64,000 bases of DNA from Sphaerisporangium album (GTDB taxonomy: Bacteria; Actinomycetota; Actinomycetes; Streptosporangiales; Streptosporangiaceae). The stretch lies in assembly GCF_003323745.1 (NCBI RefSeq), contig NZ_QOIL01000003.1, positions 496,001 to 560,000 of the forward strand. Reading direction: 5' to 3'. A program made the position numbers and the translations under genes. The notes beneath the pieces are model-generated. The model was not told the origin of the DNA. It did no database searches and saw nothing but the letters and a program-made list of their open reading frames with translations. Shown in pieces: positions 34,103 to 43,680 of the stretch (position 1 is its first letter; each line of letters starts with the position of its first letter).

Positions 34103-36237
34103 CGGTCGAGACGCTCCTCGTCCTCGACCTGCTCGCGGGGGTCGTGGCCACGGCGGGCTGGCTGGGCGCGGGCGCGACGGCGGCGGCACACCGCTCGCTC
34201 GTCGCCCTCCCCCTCGCCGCCCTGGCCCTGGCCGCGACCCTCGCCCGCTGCGCGCTGACGATCCCCCTCGCCGGTGCCGGCTGGTGGTTCGTCCAGGAGA
34301 AACTCAGCCTCACCCTGCCCCTGGCGCTCATCGGTGCCCTGACTGGGGCCGTCCTCGCGGTCCCCCGCCTGCTCGCGGCCACCCGCCGCCGCACGGCAGC
34401 ATCCGCCGACGCGTCCGGCGGTTCCGGCGCTCCGGGTGGTCCCGGCGACGCCGCCGAAGCACCCGGCCTCACCGACTCACGCGCCCCCGCGCGGGTCGTC
34501 GTGCCGCTCTTCGGCGCGGGGTACGCCGCGGCGGCGGGCCCTGTGGTCTCGCTCCTGATCGGTTATCCCATGACGCCGGGCGCGGCCCTGATCACGGTGG
34601 CCCTCACGGCGGCGGCGATCCTGGCGACCTGGCGCATGGTGGCCGGACGCCTGCCCTTGGCGCGCGTGACCGTGGCCACGGCCGTCGCCGTGGGCCTGGC
34701 CGGCACCGGGCTGGCGTTCGTCCCGGCCGACGCGATCGACACCGGCGGCGGCCCCGCGAGCGCCCACTCCTCAGGCGCCACCATGCCGGAAATGTCGCCC
34801 AGCGCGATTTCCGGCGCACCATCTCATGCGATGCCCGGCATGCCCTCCGGCACCGTGACGAGCGCGTCGTCCCACACGGCCCCCGACCAGCCCGTGACCG
34901 CGTTCCGTGGCCCCTCCACGCCCGAGCCGGGAGGGACGATTCGCCGGTACGCCCTGACCGCGCGCACGGCGACCGTCCGGCTCGCCTCGGGGCGTCAGGT
35001 CGAAGCGTGGACCTTCAACGGCACCGTGCCCGGCCCTCCGATCACCGCCACCCAGGGCGACCTCGTCGAGGTGAAGCTGCACAACGCCGACATCGCCTCG
35101 GGCGTGACCCTCCACTGGCACGGCTACGACGTCCCCGCCGGCGAGGACGGCGTGCCCGGCCTCACCCAGGAGGCCGTCATGCCCGGCCAGGAGTTCACGT
35201 ACCGCTTCCGCGCCCTACAGGCCGGCACGTACTGGTACCACACGCACGAGGTCTCCGACCTGGGCGTCCGCATGGGCCTGTACGGAACGCTGGTGGTGTC
35301 TCCGCGCCCCGCGTCCGGCGGCACCCCCGCCGAGACGACCGGCACCGGCACCGGCGAGACGTCCGGTACGCGCGCACGGAACGCCGTGGATCTCACCCTC
35401 CCGGCGCACACCTTCGCCGGTACGACCGCGCTCGGCGACCAGGACCGCCCGTTCACCCGGCAGGTCGCGCCCGGCAGCCCCGTACGCCTGCGGCTGGTCA
35501 ACACCGACAACACGCCGCGCGGGTTCGCCCTCAGCGGCGCGGCGTTCCGGGTCGCGAGCATCGACGGCCGCGACCTGAACCGGCCGGGCGAGCTGAACCG
35601 GACGCGCCTGCGCCTCCCCGCCGGGGGACGCTACGACCTCGTCTTCCCCATGCCGCCCGGCCAAGCCGTCCTTCTCGTGGACGACCGCCCGGCCCTCACG
35701 CTCACGCCCGGTGGCCCGGCGCCGGCCGCTCCCGCCGAGAAGACCGCCGCCTGGCCGGAGTTCGACCCTCTGTCCTACGGCGGCCCGGCCCCGACGCCGT
35801 TCGGCGCGGATGACCGCTTCGACCGCCGGTTCACGATGGTCCTGGACCGGGGCCTCGCCTTCTCGAACGGCAGCCCGATGTACGCGCACACGGTCAACGG
35901 CCGCGCGTTCCCGTCCATCCCGACGCAGCTCGTCCGCAAGGGCGACCTCGTCCACATGACCGTGGTCAACAGGGGCCGCGACACGCACCCCTGGCACCTG
36001 CACGGCCACACGGTCCTGGTCCTGTCGCGCGACGGGCGCGAACCGTCCGGCTCTCCCCTGTGGATGGACACGTTCGACGTCCAGCCCGGCCAGGTCTGGG
36101 AGGTCGCCTTCCGCGCCGACAATCCGGGCATCTGGATGAACCACTGCCACAACCTCAGCCACGCGGACATGGGCATGGCCCTCCACCTCGACTACGACGG
36201 CGTGACGACCCCCTTCCACGGCGCACACGGCGGCTGA
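34099..36237 (+). CDS. Membrane-fused multicopper oxidase
   Basis: 712 aa. Residues 1-210 form about six transmembrane helices. A linker at 222-262 is rich in Met and His (HSSGATMPEMSP, SHAMPGMPS), typical of copper handling. Cupredoxin domains follow with HWHG (339-342), HTH (381-383), HPWHLHGH (630-637) and HCHNLSHADMGM (682-693), giving complete type 1, 2 and 3 copper sites with Met as axial ligand. Likely an extracellular copper oxidase anchored in the membrane. It is co-translated with the preceding four-helix protein. Confidence 0.9.
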   Translation: MTVETLLVLDLLAGVVATAGWLGAGATAAAHRSLVALPLAALALAATLARCALTIPLAGAGWWFVQEKLSLTLPLALIGALTGAVLAVPRLLAATRRRTAASADASGGSGAPGGPGDAAEAPGLTDSRAPARVVVPLFGAGYAAAAGPVVSLLIGYPMTPGAALITVALTAAAILATWRMVAGRLPLARVTVATAVAVGLAGTGLAFVPADAIDTGGGPASAHSSGATMPEMSPSAISGAPSHAMPGMPSGTVTSASSHTAPDQPVTAFRGPSTPEPGGTIRRYALTARTATVRLASGRQVEAWTFNGTVPGPPITATQGDLVEVKLHNADIASGVTLHWHGYDVPAGEDGVPGLTQEAVMPGQEFTYRFRALQAGTYWYHTHEVSDLGVRMGLYGTLVVSPRPASGGTPAETTGTGTGETSGTRARNAVDLTLPAHTFAGTTALGDQDRPFTRQVAPGSPVRLRLVNTDNTPRGFALSGAAFRVASIDGRDLNRPGELNRTRLRLPAGGRYDLVFPMPPGQAVLLVDDRPALTLTPGGPAPAAPAEKTAAWPEFDPLSYGGPAPTPFGADDRFDRRFTMVLDRGLAFSNGSPMYAHTVNGRAFPSIPTQLVRKGDLVHMTVVNRGRDTHPWHLHGHTVLVLSRDGREPSGSPLWMDTFDVQPGQVWEVAFRADNPGIWMNHCHNLSHADMGMALHLDYDGVTTPFHGAHGG

Positions 36238-36272
36238 CCAGAGGCCAAGCGCCCGCGGACGGCCCGGGGCGG

Positions 36273-36312
36273 CCGCCCATCGCCGACCACGTGGCAGGCC
36301 GGCGACGGGCGG
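36273..36312. terminator. Long hairpin between convergent genes
   Basis: 13-bp stem with one mismatch (CCGCCCATCGCCG / CGGCGACGGGCGG) and a 14-nt loop, between the oxidase gene and the LLM-hemerythrin gene. Confidence 0.6.
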
Positions 36313-36356
36313 ACGGCCGCGAAACTCATGGCCGGGGCGGCGATTCGCGGGAGCGG

Positions 36357-38036
36357 TCAGGAGAAGCCGAGGCGGGCCAGGGGTTCGACCAGTTCGCGTT
36401 CCTCGTAGGAGAGGTGGGACAGCAGGGCGTCGGTGAGGAGGTCCACGGCGGCCTGGAGGGACTTCAGGCCATCGGGCTCGGTCACCAGCGCGACCAGCGC
36501 CCGGTCGACGCCTTCGAGGACGTCGTGGATCACGTGGTGTTCCCGCTCAAGCCGGTCGACCACCGGCGCGAGCTCGGGCATGGCATGGCGAAGGTGGGGG
36601 AAGACGCCGACGTCCTCCATGGTGTGGTGGGTGGTGACCACCCGGCAGTACTGCTGGCAGTAGACGCCGAGCGTCCAGTTGTTCTGCCGCATGGTCATCT
36701 CGTTGATCTGGGAGCGGGCCGTCCCGGGGTCCATCGTTCCGGCCGCCACCTGCTCGACGAGCCCGCGCAGCGTGCGCAGCTCCTCTCGGAGGTGGTCGTG
36801 CACGTCGATGAGGTGGCGGCCCGCGGCCTGCTCGTGCGCGGTGTAGCGGCGGTTCGGGTCGGGCGCGGGGCCGGTCGGGCGGGTCGTCTCGTCCCAGACC
36901 CGCACGTCGCTGAGCCGGGTGCCGTCGTCCGGGGTCGGCACGACCGCGAGCGCCGAGGTGGGGACGGCGGGCCGGACGCGGATGGCCGAGCTGGAGGAGG
37001 TGGACGAGGCGGTGGCCGGTGAGGCAGTGGCCGCCGAGGTCGCCTTCGGTGACGACGCGTCCGGCGAGGTCGCGGATACCACGGCCTGCTCCCGGTCATC
37101 GGCCGCGCTGCCCGGCCGTGGGTCGTCCGACGGCGGCGGGTCGGTCCGCCCGGCCCGCTCGGTCGCGACCAGCTCCTGGACGGCGGGGGCTACCTCGGCC
37201 GCGAAGCGGCGGATCACGTCCGGGTCGTCGCCTATCAGGATGTAGCCGCTCATGCCCTGCGTGAGGGTGAGTTCGGCGAGCTGCTCGGCCCACACGTGCG
37301 CGGGCCCGTCGAGGAAGCCGGTCCCGCGGCCGTCGAACGTGCCGCTGACGTTGTACAGCCGCCGCACGTCGGAGGGCTGGCGCCCGGCCTCCAGCGCGGC
37401 CTCGTCGATCATCGCGTTCATCGCGGGCAGCTCGCCAGGCCCCGCGTACGGGCTGCTGGGCAGCCATCCGTCGGCGAGCCGTCCGGTCAGCGCGAGCATG
37501 CGCTTCTTGTACGAGCCCACCCAGATGCCCACGTCGTGGGCCGGTGCGGGGCCGGGGTGGGCGCCCCATACGCGGTAGTGCGCGCCGTCCACGCGGACCG
37601 TCCCGCCGTCGGGCGACCATATCGCCCGGATGATCTCGATGGCCTCTTCCAAGGCATCGACGGCCTGGGCCGAGGTGAGCCGCCGTCCGCCCATCGCGGC
37701 CACGCCATCCCAGAACGCCCCGGCGCCGAGGCCGAGCTCCACCCGCCCTCCGCTGAGGATGTCGAGGGTGGCGACGCTGCGGGCGAGCACGGCCGGGGGC
37801 CGCAGGGGCAGGTTGGCCACGTTCGGGGAGACGCGCACGGTCGACGTAGCGGCGGCGATGACCGACAGCAGCGTCCAGGTGTCCAGGAACCGCGCCTGGT
37901 AGGGATGGTCCTGGACGGTCACCAGATCCAGGCCCACCTGCTCGGTCAGCCGAGCGAGCGCGACGACGCGATCGGCCTGGCCCGCGTCTGGGGTGATGAA
38001 CGTTCCGAACAGCAGCTCGTGCCCGTAGTCGGCCAT
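36357..38036 (-). CDS. LLM-class flavin/F420 oxidoreductase fused to hemerythrin domain
   Basis: 559 aa from ATG 38036 (GGGAAG upstream). Residues 1 to about 310 are a luciferase-like TIM barrel (FGTFITPDAGQADRV, LVTVQDHPYQARFLDTWTLL, GGRVELGLGAGAFW, VGIWVGSYKKRML) of the F420-dependent type. An 80-residue Ser/Ala/Thr linker follows, then a hemerythrin-like four-helix domain with iron ligands in IDVHDHLREE, TTHHTMEDVGVF, REHHVIHDVLE and SHLSYEERELV. The union of an oxidoreductase with an O2/NO- or redox-sensing di-iron domain is unusual. A clear promoter lies at 38080-38107. Substrate unknown. Confidence 0.88.
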   Translation of the reverse strand: MADYGHELLFGTFITPDAGQADRVVALARLTEQVGLDLVTVQDHPYQARFLDTWTLLSVIAAATSTVRVSPNVANLPLRPPAVLARSVATLDILSGGRVELGLGAGAFWDGVAAMGGRRLTSAQAVDALEEAIEIIRAIWSPDGGTVRVDGAHYRVWGAHPGPAPAHDVGIWVGSYKKRMLALTGRLADGWLPSSPYAGPGELPAMNAMIDEAALEAGRQPSDVRRLYNVSGTFDGRGTGFLDGPAHVWAEQLAELTLTQGMSGYILIGDDPDVIRRFAAEVAPAVQELVATERAGRTDPPPSDDPRPGSAADDREQAVVSATSPDASSPKATSAATASPATASSTSSSSAIRVRPAVPTSALAVVPTPDDGTRLSDVRVWDETTRPTGPAPDPNRRYTAHEQAAGRHLIDVHDHLREELRTLRGLVEQVAAGTMDPGTARSQINEMTMRQNNWTLGVYCQQYCRVVTTHHTMEDVGVFPHLRHAMPELAPVVDRLEREHHVIHDVLEGVDRALVALVTEPDGLKSLQAAVDLLTDALLSHLSYEERELVEPLARLGFS

Positions 38037-38079
38037 GTCGCTTCCCGTCGTCTCCGTCAAAGTAGTCGATGCACCGCAG

Positions 38080-38107
38080 ATGTTATGCCAAACAGAAGAG
38101 TTGTCAA
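38080..38107 (-). promoter_or_regulatory. Promoter of the LLM-hemerythrin gene with direct repeats
   Basis: On the minus strand, TTGACA (38107-38102), 16-nt spacer, TAACAT (38085-38080). A 10-bp direct repeat, CTTCTGTTTG on that strand, occurs at 38114-38105 and 38098-38089, spaced by 16 bp and overlapping the -35 and the spacer, so it looks like a repressor or activator site. Confidence 0.7.
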
Positions 38108-38228
38108 ACAGAAGGTTTACCATCTCACCAATCCCCCGACCGAACCCCGCGCAAGGCGAAGGTCCATAGTGGCCGGGGCTTCGCGTCGATACGCTTGGAG
38201 CCCGCGGTCGACGTGCATGGAGGAGCTC

Positions 38229-39917
38229 ATGGCGCCTGGCCCCCTGCAGCCGGGGGATCCCCCCGCGCTGGGCGCGTTCCGGCTCGTCGGGCGCCTCGGT
38301 GAGGGCGGGCAGGGGATCGTCTACGAGGGGCTGACCCCGGGCGGCGAGCGCGTGGCCGTCAAGGTCCTCAAGGGCGGCGCGGATCCGGACACCCGCCGCA
38401 GGCTGGCCAGGGAGTTGCAGTCGGCGCGCAGGGTGGCGCCCTTCTGCACGGCCCGCGTGCTGGCGGCCGACCTCGACCGGGCCGATCCGTACGTGGTCAG
38501 CGAGTTCGTCTCGGGCCCGTCCTTACAGGAGCGGGTGCGGGACGGCGGTCCGCTGCGGGACGGCGACCTCGACCGGCTGGCGATCGGCACGGCCTCCGCC
38601 CTCGCCGCCATCCACGGCGCCGGGGTCGTCCACCGCGACTTCAAGCCGGCCAACGTGCTGCTCGGCCCGGACGGCCCGCGTGTGGTCGACTTCGGCATCG
38701 CCCAGCCGCTGGACGCGAGCACGGCCCCTTCGGCGCTGTCGGGCACCCCGCCGTACATGGCGCCCGAGCAGCTCAAGGGCGTGCACGGGTCCCCTGCGGC
38801 CGATGTGTTCGCCTGGGCCGCCACCATAGTCTTCGCCGCGACCGGCCGCGCGCCGTTCGGCAGCGACACGATCGCCGCCGTCTTCAACCGCATCCTCACC
38901 CAGGACCCCGACCTGGGCGGCGTCCCCGAGAGCCTGCGCGCGACGCTGGCCACCTGCCTCGCCAAGGATCCGCAGGCACGCCCGTCGGCGCGGTCGCTCC
39001 TGGTCCGCCTGGTCGACCCGGGAGCCGCCACCGTCACCGTGCCCGAGGTCGGCCCGGTCCCGACCGCATACGTCCCCGCGGGCTGGGACGGCGCCGTTCC
39101 GGCCGGGCAGGTGACGGGTCCGCACGGCACCGGCCAGGCCGCGCATCACGTCCCGGGTCCGCCCGGTCCCGGCGTGGCCGGTCCGCACGGGCCCGGCGCG
39201 ACCAGGGTGCTCCCGGCCGACCCCGGAGGCGCGACCACCGTCCGTGGCACCACAGTTCCCCAAGGAGCTGTCGGGACATATCCGGCGACGCCGTACCGCG
39301 AGCAGAGCACGCGAAGGGCCGGACGCGCCGTACCGCTGACCGTCGCCGCCGTGGCCCTCGCGGCGGTCGCCACGGCGGGTGTGCTGTATGCGAACGGGAC
39401 GATCGGCGGCTCGCCCGGAGGAAGCCAGGGGACCGATCAGGCGGCATCCGGCGGGGCCACAGGCCAGGAAACGACGACGGCGTCGTCCTCGGCACCGGGC
39501 GCGACAGGGGAAGGGCAGGCGCCCGCTCAGGCGTCCGATCCGGCCAGCGCCTCGGAACCGGCGTCCGGGCCGACGTCGGCCGCGCCTCCCGTCCAGGGCG
39601 ACGGCATTCCGGCGGCCTTCGCGGGGACCTGGGCGGGATGGATCGAGTCCCAGGACAACCGTAAGAACAAGATCAACCTGACCGTCACCCTGCAGGACGG
39701 ACAGCGCACCGCCCAGTGGACGCACGACGCCTGCCGGCAGCAGGCCACGCTGACCCACACCACGAGCGCCACGGTGCTTCTGTTCACGGTGGAGCAGCAG
39801 GACCAGTGCTTCGGAGGGGACGTGACCCTCACACTCAAGGATCCCGGGACCTTGGACTATGTGGGTCAGGAGGGCTTAGGAGGGGTGGAGTACCACGGAA
39901 GCCTCCGCCGCCCCTGA
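38229..39917 (+). CDS. Membrane Ser/Thr protein kinase, paralogue of the 18951 gene
   Basis: 562 aa from ATG 38229 (GGAGGAG 3 nt upstream; ATG 38217 is a possible alternative). Gly loop GRLGEGGQGIVYEG, Lys45, HRDFKPAN (135-142), DFG 154-156 and APEQ are intact. A long Gly/Pro/His-rich linker (VTGPHGTGQ, VAGPHGPGA) precedes one transmembrane helix (VPLTVAAVALAAVATAGVLY) and a Ser/Ala/Pro stalk. The outer domain (FAGTWAGWIESQDNRKNKIN, THDACRQQATLTH, QDQCFGGDVTLTL) has the same plan as the first kinase, with two Cys that could form a disulfide. Ligand unknown. Confidence 0.92.
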   Translation: MAPGPLQPGDPPALGAFRLVGRLGEGGQGIVYEGLTPGGERVAVKVLKGGADPDTRRRLARELQSARRVAPFCTARVLAADLDRADPYVVSEFVSGPSLQERVRDGGPLRDGDLDRLAIGTASALAAIHGAGVVHRDFKPANVLLGPDGPRVVDFGIAQPLDASTAPSALSGTPPYMAPEQLKGVHGSPAADVFAWAATIVFAATGRAPFGSDTIAAVFNRILTQDPDLGGVPESLRATLATCLAKDPQARPSARSLLVRLVDPGAATVTVPEVGPVPTAYVPAGWDGAVPAGQVTGPHGTGQAAHHVPGPPGPGVAGPHGPGATRVLPADPGGATTVRGTTVPQGAVGTYPATPYREQSTRRAGRAVPLTVAAVALAAVATAGVLYANGTIGGSPGGSQGTDQAASGGATGQETTTASSSAPGATGEGQAPAQASDPASASEPASGPTSAAPPVQGDGIPAAFAGTWAGWIESQDNRKNKINLTVTLQDGQRTAQWTHDACRQQATLTHTTSATVLLFTVEQQDQCFGGDVTLTLKDPGTLDYVGQEGLGGVEYHGSLRRP

Positions 39918-40094
39918 CCTTCAGCCGGTCCGCACCGCCCTGGGCGTTCCAGACCCGTCCGCGCCGCCCCGAGTGTTGGAGACCGGTCCGCGCGGTCAGG
40001 ACCGGTCCCGCGTTCGGAACCGGTCCGTCATTTTCGCCGTTCAAGCCCCCGTCCGTGCCGTCCCTGATCGTTCAAGCGGCACGGAGTCGGCTTC

Positions 40095-41039
40095 TCAACC
40101 TGCGCGTACGATCTGGAACGAGTACGTCCCGGCCTTGGCCGCCGGTGACCTGACGACCAGCGCGTAGCGACCCGTGCCGCTCGCCAGGGGGATTTCGAAC
40201 TCGTTGCCGCACAGCGGGTAAGGCTGACGGGCCTCGGCGACGCTCTTCTGGGCCGCGTCGAAGAGTTCCATCGCGATGTCGCCGCACTGTCCGCCGATGA
40301 TCTTGATGGCGGTGGCGCCGTCCGCATCGAACTCGAAGCGGTCGATCCGCCCGGGCGGGTCCAGCCGTCCCGCTCCGGCCGGGCTGCCCTCACCGATCTT
40401 CAGGCCGATCGCCGCGGGGAACGTGCGCACCTTCACGGTCGCGATCCGGAAGCTGTACGGCCCGACGACGTTCGTGCCGCCCCAGACCTCCAGCCGGTGC
40501 CCGCCCACCTTGGTCAGCTTGAACAGCGAGGTGCCGTAGCTGAGGCTGGCGGGCGCCGGCCCCAGCGGCTCGCCGTCCACCTCCGAGAACACCTGGAACT
40601 GGATGTCGGCGCCCTCCATATCGGTGACCCAGAACTCCCGGGCGTCGCCCAGGTCCAGGGTGAACTTGTCCTTCTGCCCGGCACGGGTGAGCTCGGACGA
40701 GACCGTGCTGCCGTCGACCAGGGTGCCGCCGGGCGCGACAGGGGCCGCGGCCTTGTCGGCGGTTCCACTTTCGACGGGTGTGCTCTCGGGCTGGACCGGC
40801 GTGCTTTCCGTCTGCGCGGGGGTGCTCTCGACAGGCGTGCTCTCGCTCGGGACGGGAGTGCTCTCGACGGGGGCGGTCGTGGCGCCTCCGTTCACCTGCG
40901 CGGAAGGGGTGGCGTCACCACCCGAGCCTCCGACACCGGCGAGGCCGCACCCGGCGAGGGCGGCGAGCGCGAGGACGACGGCACCGTGCCGGACCGGTGC
41001 GAGAAGGCGCGATGCGGAGAAGTTCGTCATGCCCGTCAT
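40095..41039 (-). CDS. Lipoprotein with ESTP repeats and PPC-like domains
   Basis: 314 aa (ATG 41039; ATG 41030 also possible). A lipoprotein signal ends ALAALAGC. A stalk of about five ESTPV-type repeats, rich in Ser/Thr/Pro and probably glycosylated, leads to two beta-rich domains (DKFTLDLGDAREFWVTDMEG and DRFEFDADGATAIKIIGG, YALVVRSPAAKAGTYSFQI) like the pre-peptidase C-terminal or jelly-roll fold. It is surface-exposed with unknown ligand. It is convergent with the kinase gene. Confidence 0.75.
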   Translation of the reverse strand: MTGMTNFSASRLLAPVRHGAVVLALAALAGCGLAGVGGSGGDATPSAQVNGGATTAPVESTPVPSESTPVESTPAQTESTPVQPESTPVESGTADKAAAPVAPGGTLVDGSTVSSELTRAGQKDKFTLDLGDAREFWVTDMEGADIQFQVFSEVDGEPLGPAPASLSYGTSLFKLTKVGGHRLEVWGGTNVVGPYSFRIATVKVRTFPAAIGLKIGEGSPAGAGRLDPPGRIDRFEFDADGATAIKIIGGQCGDIAMELFDAAQKSVAEARQPYPLCGNEFEIPLASGTGRYALVVRSPAAKAGTYSFQIVRAG

Positions 41040-41354
41040 TCTTCGAGAACCCGCTTACAACGCGGTTGCCGCGCACTTTCCATTTCCGGCACAAATCCGC
41101 ATCTTCCGGCGCAACTACGCAATATCGAGCTCCGGGTCACCTCGTCGGCATCCGTCCTCACGCGGACGGCGACGGTTCAGGCCCGCGAGCCGAGGAACAC
41201 GCCGTCGCCGAACGGAACTCTGGGTTCTGACGATCCCCTGACCAGGACTCTCCGGGAGAACCTGGCCCACGCCCGGGAAGAGGGTTCCGCGGGTAGATAG
41301 TGGATGTCCCGCGGCTACTTGCCATGATTTTCCGGGGTATATGAGTATTTGCCC
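41040..41354. other. Divergent intergenic region
   Basis: 315 bp between the lipoprotein and mannosyltransferase starts, without gene. On the plus strand a GAGTAT -10-like hexamer (41343-41348) ends 6 nt before GTG 41355, which would give a leaderless mRNA for the mannosyltransferase. Confidence 0.4.
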
Positions 41355-42638
41355 GTGACCGAGCGCATGCCACCGGGCGCCGCCGAGGTCGTCACCGGCC
41401 AGGCGGCGACGGACGGGAGCCGGGCCGAGACCATCGCGCCGCAGAACGGGTCCGGCGACCTGGACCGCACGCCCGGCGTTCCGGACGGCACTCCCGACGA
41501 AACTCCGCACGACGCGGACGTACGCCGCCGGGTGCCGAGGTTCGTCACCGATTTCGGCGACCGGCGGGCGCTGCTCATCTGGTTCGTGTCGCACGTCGGG
41601 TTCCTGATCTACACCTACCTGGCGGGGCCGGGGCGGACGACGGATCCGTTCCTCGACCGGCTGACACGATGGGACGCCGGGAACTTCATCGCCATCGCCG
41701 ACTACGGCTACGACGGGCCGCCGGGCATGCAGGACAGCGGCAAGCTGCCCGCGTTCTTCCCCGGCATGGCGCTGCTGATCAGGATCCTACGGCCGGTCGT
41801 CCACGACGGGCGGCTGGCCACCGTCCTGATCTCCCTGGTGGCGAGCGCGGTCCTGGCGGTGGCGCTGTCGCGGCTGGCGGAGTCGTACCGGGAGGGCAGC
41901 GGCGGGTACGCCGTGGCCGCGCTGTTCCTCAGCCCGTTCGCCGCCTTCCTCTACACGGGGTACTCGGAGGCATTGTTCCTGGCGCTTGCGATCCCGGCGT
42001 GGGCGCTGGCCCGCAGGGGGCGGTGGGAGGACGCCGCGCTCTGCGCCGCCCTGGCCGCCGGCGTCCGCATCTCCGGGCTGTTCCTGGCCTTCGGCATCCT
42101 GGTCATGTTCCTGGTGGCCGAGAACGGCGGCAGGGCGCCCGGCGCCCTGCGCAAGCTGCCCTGGCTGGCCCTCCCCGGCGTGCCGGTGCTGGCCTACGCG
42201 TTCTACCAGTGGACCCGCACCGGCGACTGGCTGGCGTACAACTCGGTGCAGGACCAGTACTGGGGACGGCACACCGTCTGGCCGTGGGAGGCGTTCCTCA
42301 ACACCCTCGACATGTCCGACGACGTTCCCTCGCTGACCACGTCCTACTACGAGGAGATCATCGCCGCCGCCGTGCTGCTGGTCGTCACCATCTGCGTGGC
42401 GGTCCGCCGCCGCTGGCCCGAGCTGGCGTACATGACGCCGCAGGCGCTGTCGTTCCTGACCATGTCCAGCTTCTACATGTCGGTGGGACGCGCGTCGCTC
42501 ACCTGGTTCCCGCTGTGGATCGCGCTCGGCGTCGCGGGCGTGCGGAGGCCATGGGTCTGGTACGTCAGCATGGCCGTGATGCTCCCGGTCATGGCGATCA
42601 ACGTCGGAAATTTCACCACAGGCGCCTGGATAGGCTGA
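41355..42638 (+). CDS. PIG-V-like membrane mannosyltransferase
   Basis: 427 aa from GTG 41355; ATG 41367 is an alternative and no ribosome site is seen. A cytoplasmic, acidic, unordered lead of about 60 residues is followed by eight or more hydrophobic helices. The first luminal-type loop has RLTRWDAGNFIAIADYGYD, the conserved acidic motif of GPI mannosyltransferase 2/PIG-V-like GT-C enzymes, and PAFFPGMALLIR and YTGYSEALFLAL follow. It would transfer a mannosyl residue from a polyprenyl-phosphate donor to an outer-face glycolipid or protein. Adjacent glycoconjugate genes fit that role. Confidence 0.8.
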   Translation: MTERMPPGAAEVVTGQAATDGSRAETIAPQNGSGDLDRTPGVPDGTPDETPHDADVRRRVPRFVTDFGDRRALLIWFVSHVGFLIYTYLAGPGRTTDPFLDRLTRWDAGNFIAIADYGYDGPPGMQDSGKLPAFFPGMALLIRILRPVVHDGRLATVLISLVASAVLAVALSRLAESYREGSGGYAVAALFLSPFAAFLYTGYSEALFLALAIPAWALARRGRWEDAALCAALAAGVRISGLFLAFGILVMFLVAENGGRAPGALRKLPWLALPGVPVLAYAFYQWTRTGDWLAYNSVQDQYWGRHTVWPWEAFLNTLDMSDDVPSLTTSYYEEIIAAAVLLVVTICVAVRRRWPELAYMTPQALSFLTMSSFYMSVGRASLTWFPLWIALGVAGVRRPWVWYVSMAVMLPVMAINVGNFTTGAWIG

Positions 42639-42657
42639 GCGAAGCCGCCGCCGGGAA

Positions 42658-43680
42658 CTACCAGGAGGAGTCCTGCTCCGGGTCGCTGCCCTCCGACAGG
42701 AGGCGGACGTCGGACTCGACCATCATCGCGACGAGCTGCTCGAAGGACACCGACGGTTCCCAGCCGAGCTGGACGCGGGCCTTCTTCGGGTCGGCGCACA
42801 GCAGGTCCACCTCGGCGGGCCGGTGGAGGGCCTGGTCGACGACGACGTACCGCTCCCAGTCGAGGCCGGCCGCCTCGAAGGCGGCGACGACGAGCTCGCG
42901 GACCGACCGCGTCTCGCCGGTGCCGATCACGTAGTCCTCGGGCGCGGCGGCCTGGAGCATCAGGCGCATGGCCTGGACGTAGTCGCCGGCGTAGCCCCAG
43001 TCGCGGCGGGCCTCCAGGTTGCCGAGGCGCAGGTCGGAGGCGAGGCCGAGCTTGATGCGGGCGGCCCCGAGCGTGACCTTGCGGGTGACGAACTCGGCGC
43101 CGCGCCGGGGCGACTCGTGGTTGAAGAGGATGCCGGAGACGGCGAACATGCCGTACGACTCGCGGTAGTTCTGGGTGAGGAAGTGCCCGTACGCCTTGGC
43201 CACACCGTACGGCGAGCGCGGGTGGAAGGGCGTGCGCTCGTTCTGCGGGGTCTCGCGGACCTGGCCGAACATCTCGGAGGACGACGCCTGGTAGAAGCGG
43301 ATCTGCCCCGACCCGGGGCTGCGCGAGGAGGTGATGCCGGAGCAGACCCGGATGGCCTCCAGCATGCGCAGCACGCCCATGCCGGTGACCTCGGCGGTCA
43401 GCTCGGCCTGTTCCCAGGACATGGGGACGAAGGAGATGGCGCCCAGGTTGTAGACCTCGTCGGGCTGGACGCGTTCGACCGCGGAGATGAGCGAGCCCTG
43501 GTCGAGCAGGTCGCCGCGGACGAGCTCGACCTTCTGGAGCAGCCTGCGGACGCGGGCGACGCGCGGGTTGGCCTGGCCGCGGACGAGCCCCCAGACGTCG
43601 TACCCCCGGTCGAGCAGGTGCTCGGCGAGGTAGGAGCCGTCCTGCCCGGTGATGCCGGTGATCAGCGCACGCCTGGCCAA
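42658..43680 (-). CDS. gmd: GDP-mannose 4,6-dehydratase
   Basis: 340 aa with a TTG start and AGGAGGACC just upstream. NAD(P) motif ITGITGQDGSYLAEHLL, VYNLGAISFVPMSW, FYQASSSEMFGQ (catalytic Ser-Glu), SPYGVAKAYGH (Tyr-Lys) and NHESPRRGAEFVTRK are standard Gmd. It makes GDP-4-keto-6-deoxy-D-mannose, precursor of GDP-fucose, GDP-rhamnose or related deoxyhexoses. No GDP-fucose synthase or reductase is adjacent. A KstR-type box lies 133 bp upstream. Confidence 0.95.
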   Translation of the reverse strand: MARRALITGITGQDGSYLAEHLLDRGYDVWGLVRGQANPRVARVRRLLQKVELVRGDLLDQGSLISAVERVQPDEVYNLGAISFVPMSWEQAELTAEVTGMGVLRMLEAIRVCSGITSSRSPGSGQIRFYQASSSEMFGQVRETPQNERTPFHPRSPYGVAKAYGHFLTQNYRESYGMFAVSGILFNHESPRRGAEFVTRKVTLGAARIKLGLASDLRLGNLEARRDWGYAGDYVQAMRLMLQAAAPEDYVIGTGETRSVRELVVAAFEAAGLDWERYVVVDQALHRPAEVDLLCADPKKARVQLGWEPSVSFEQLVAMMVESDVRLLSEGSDPEQDSSW

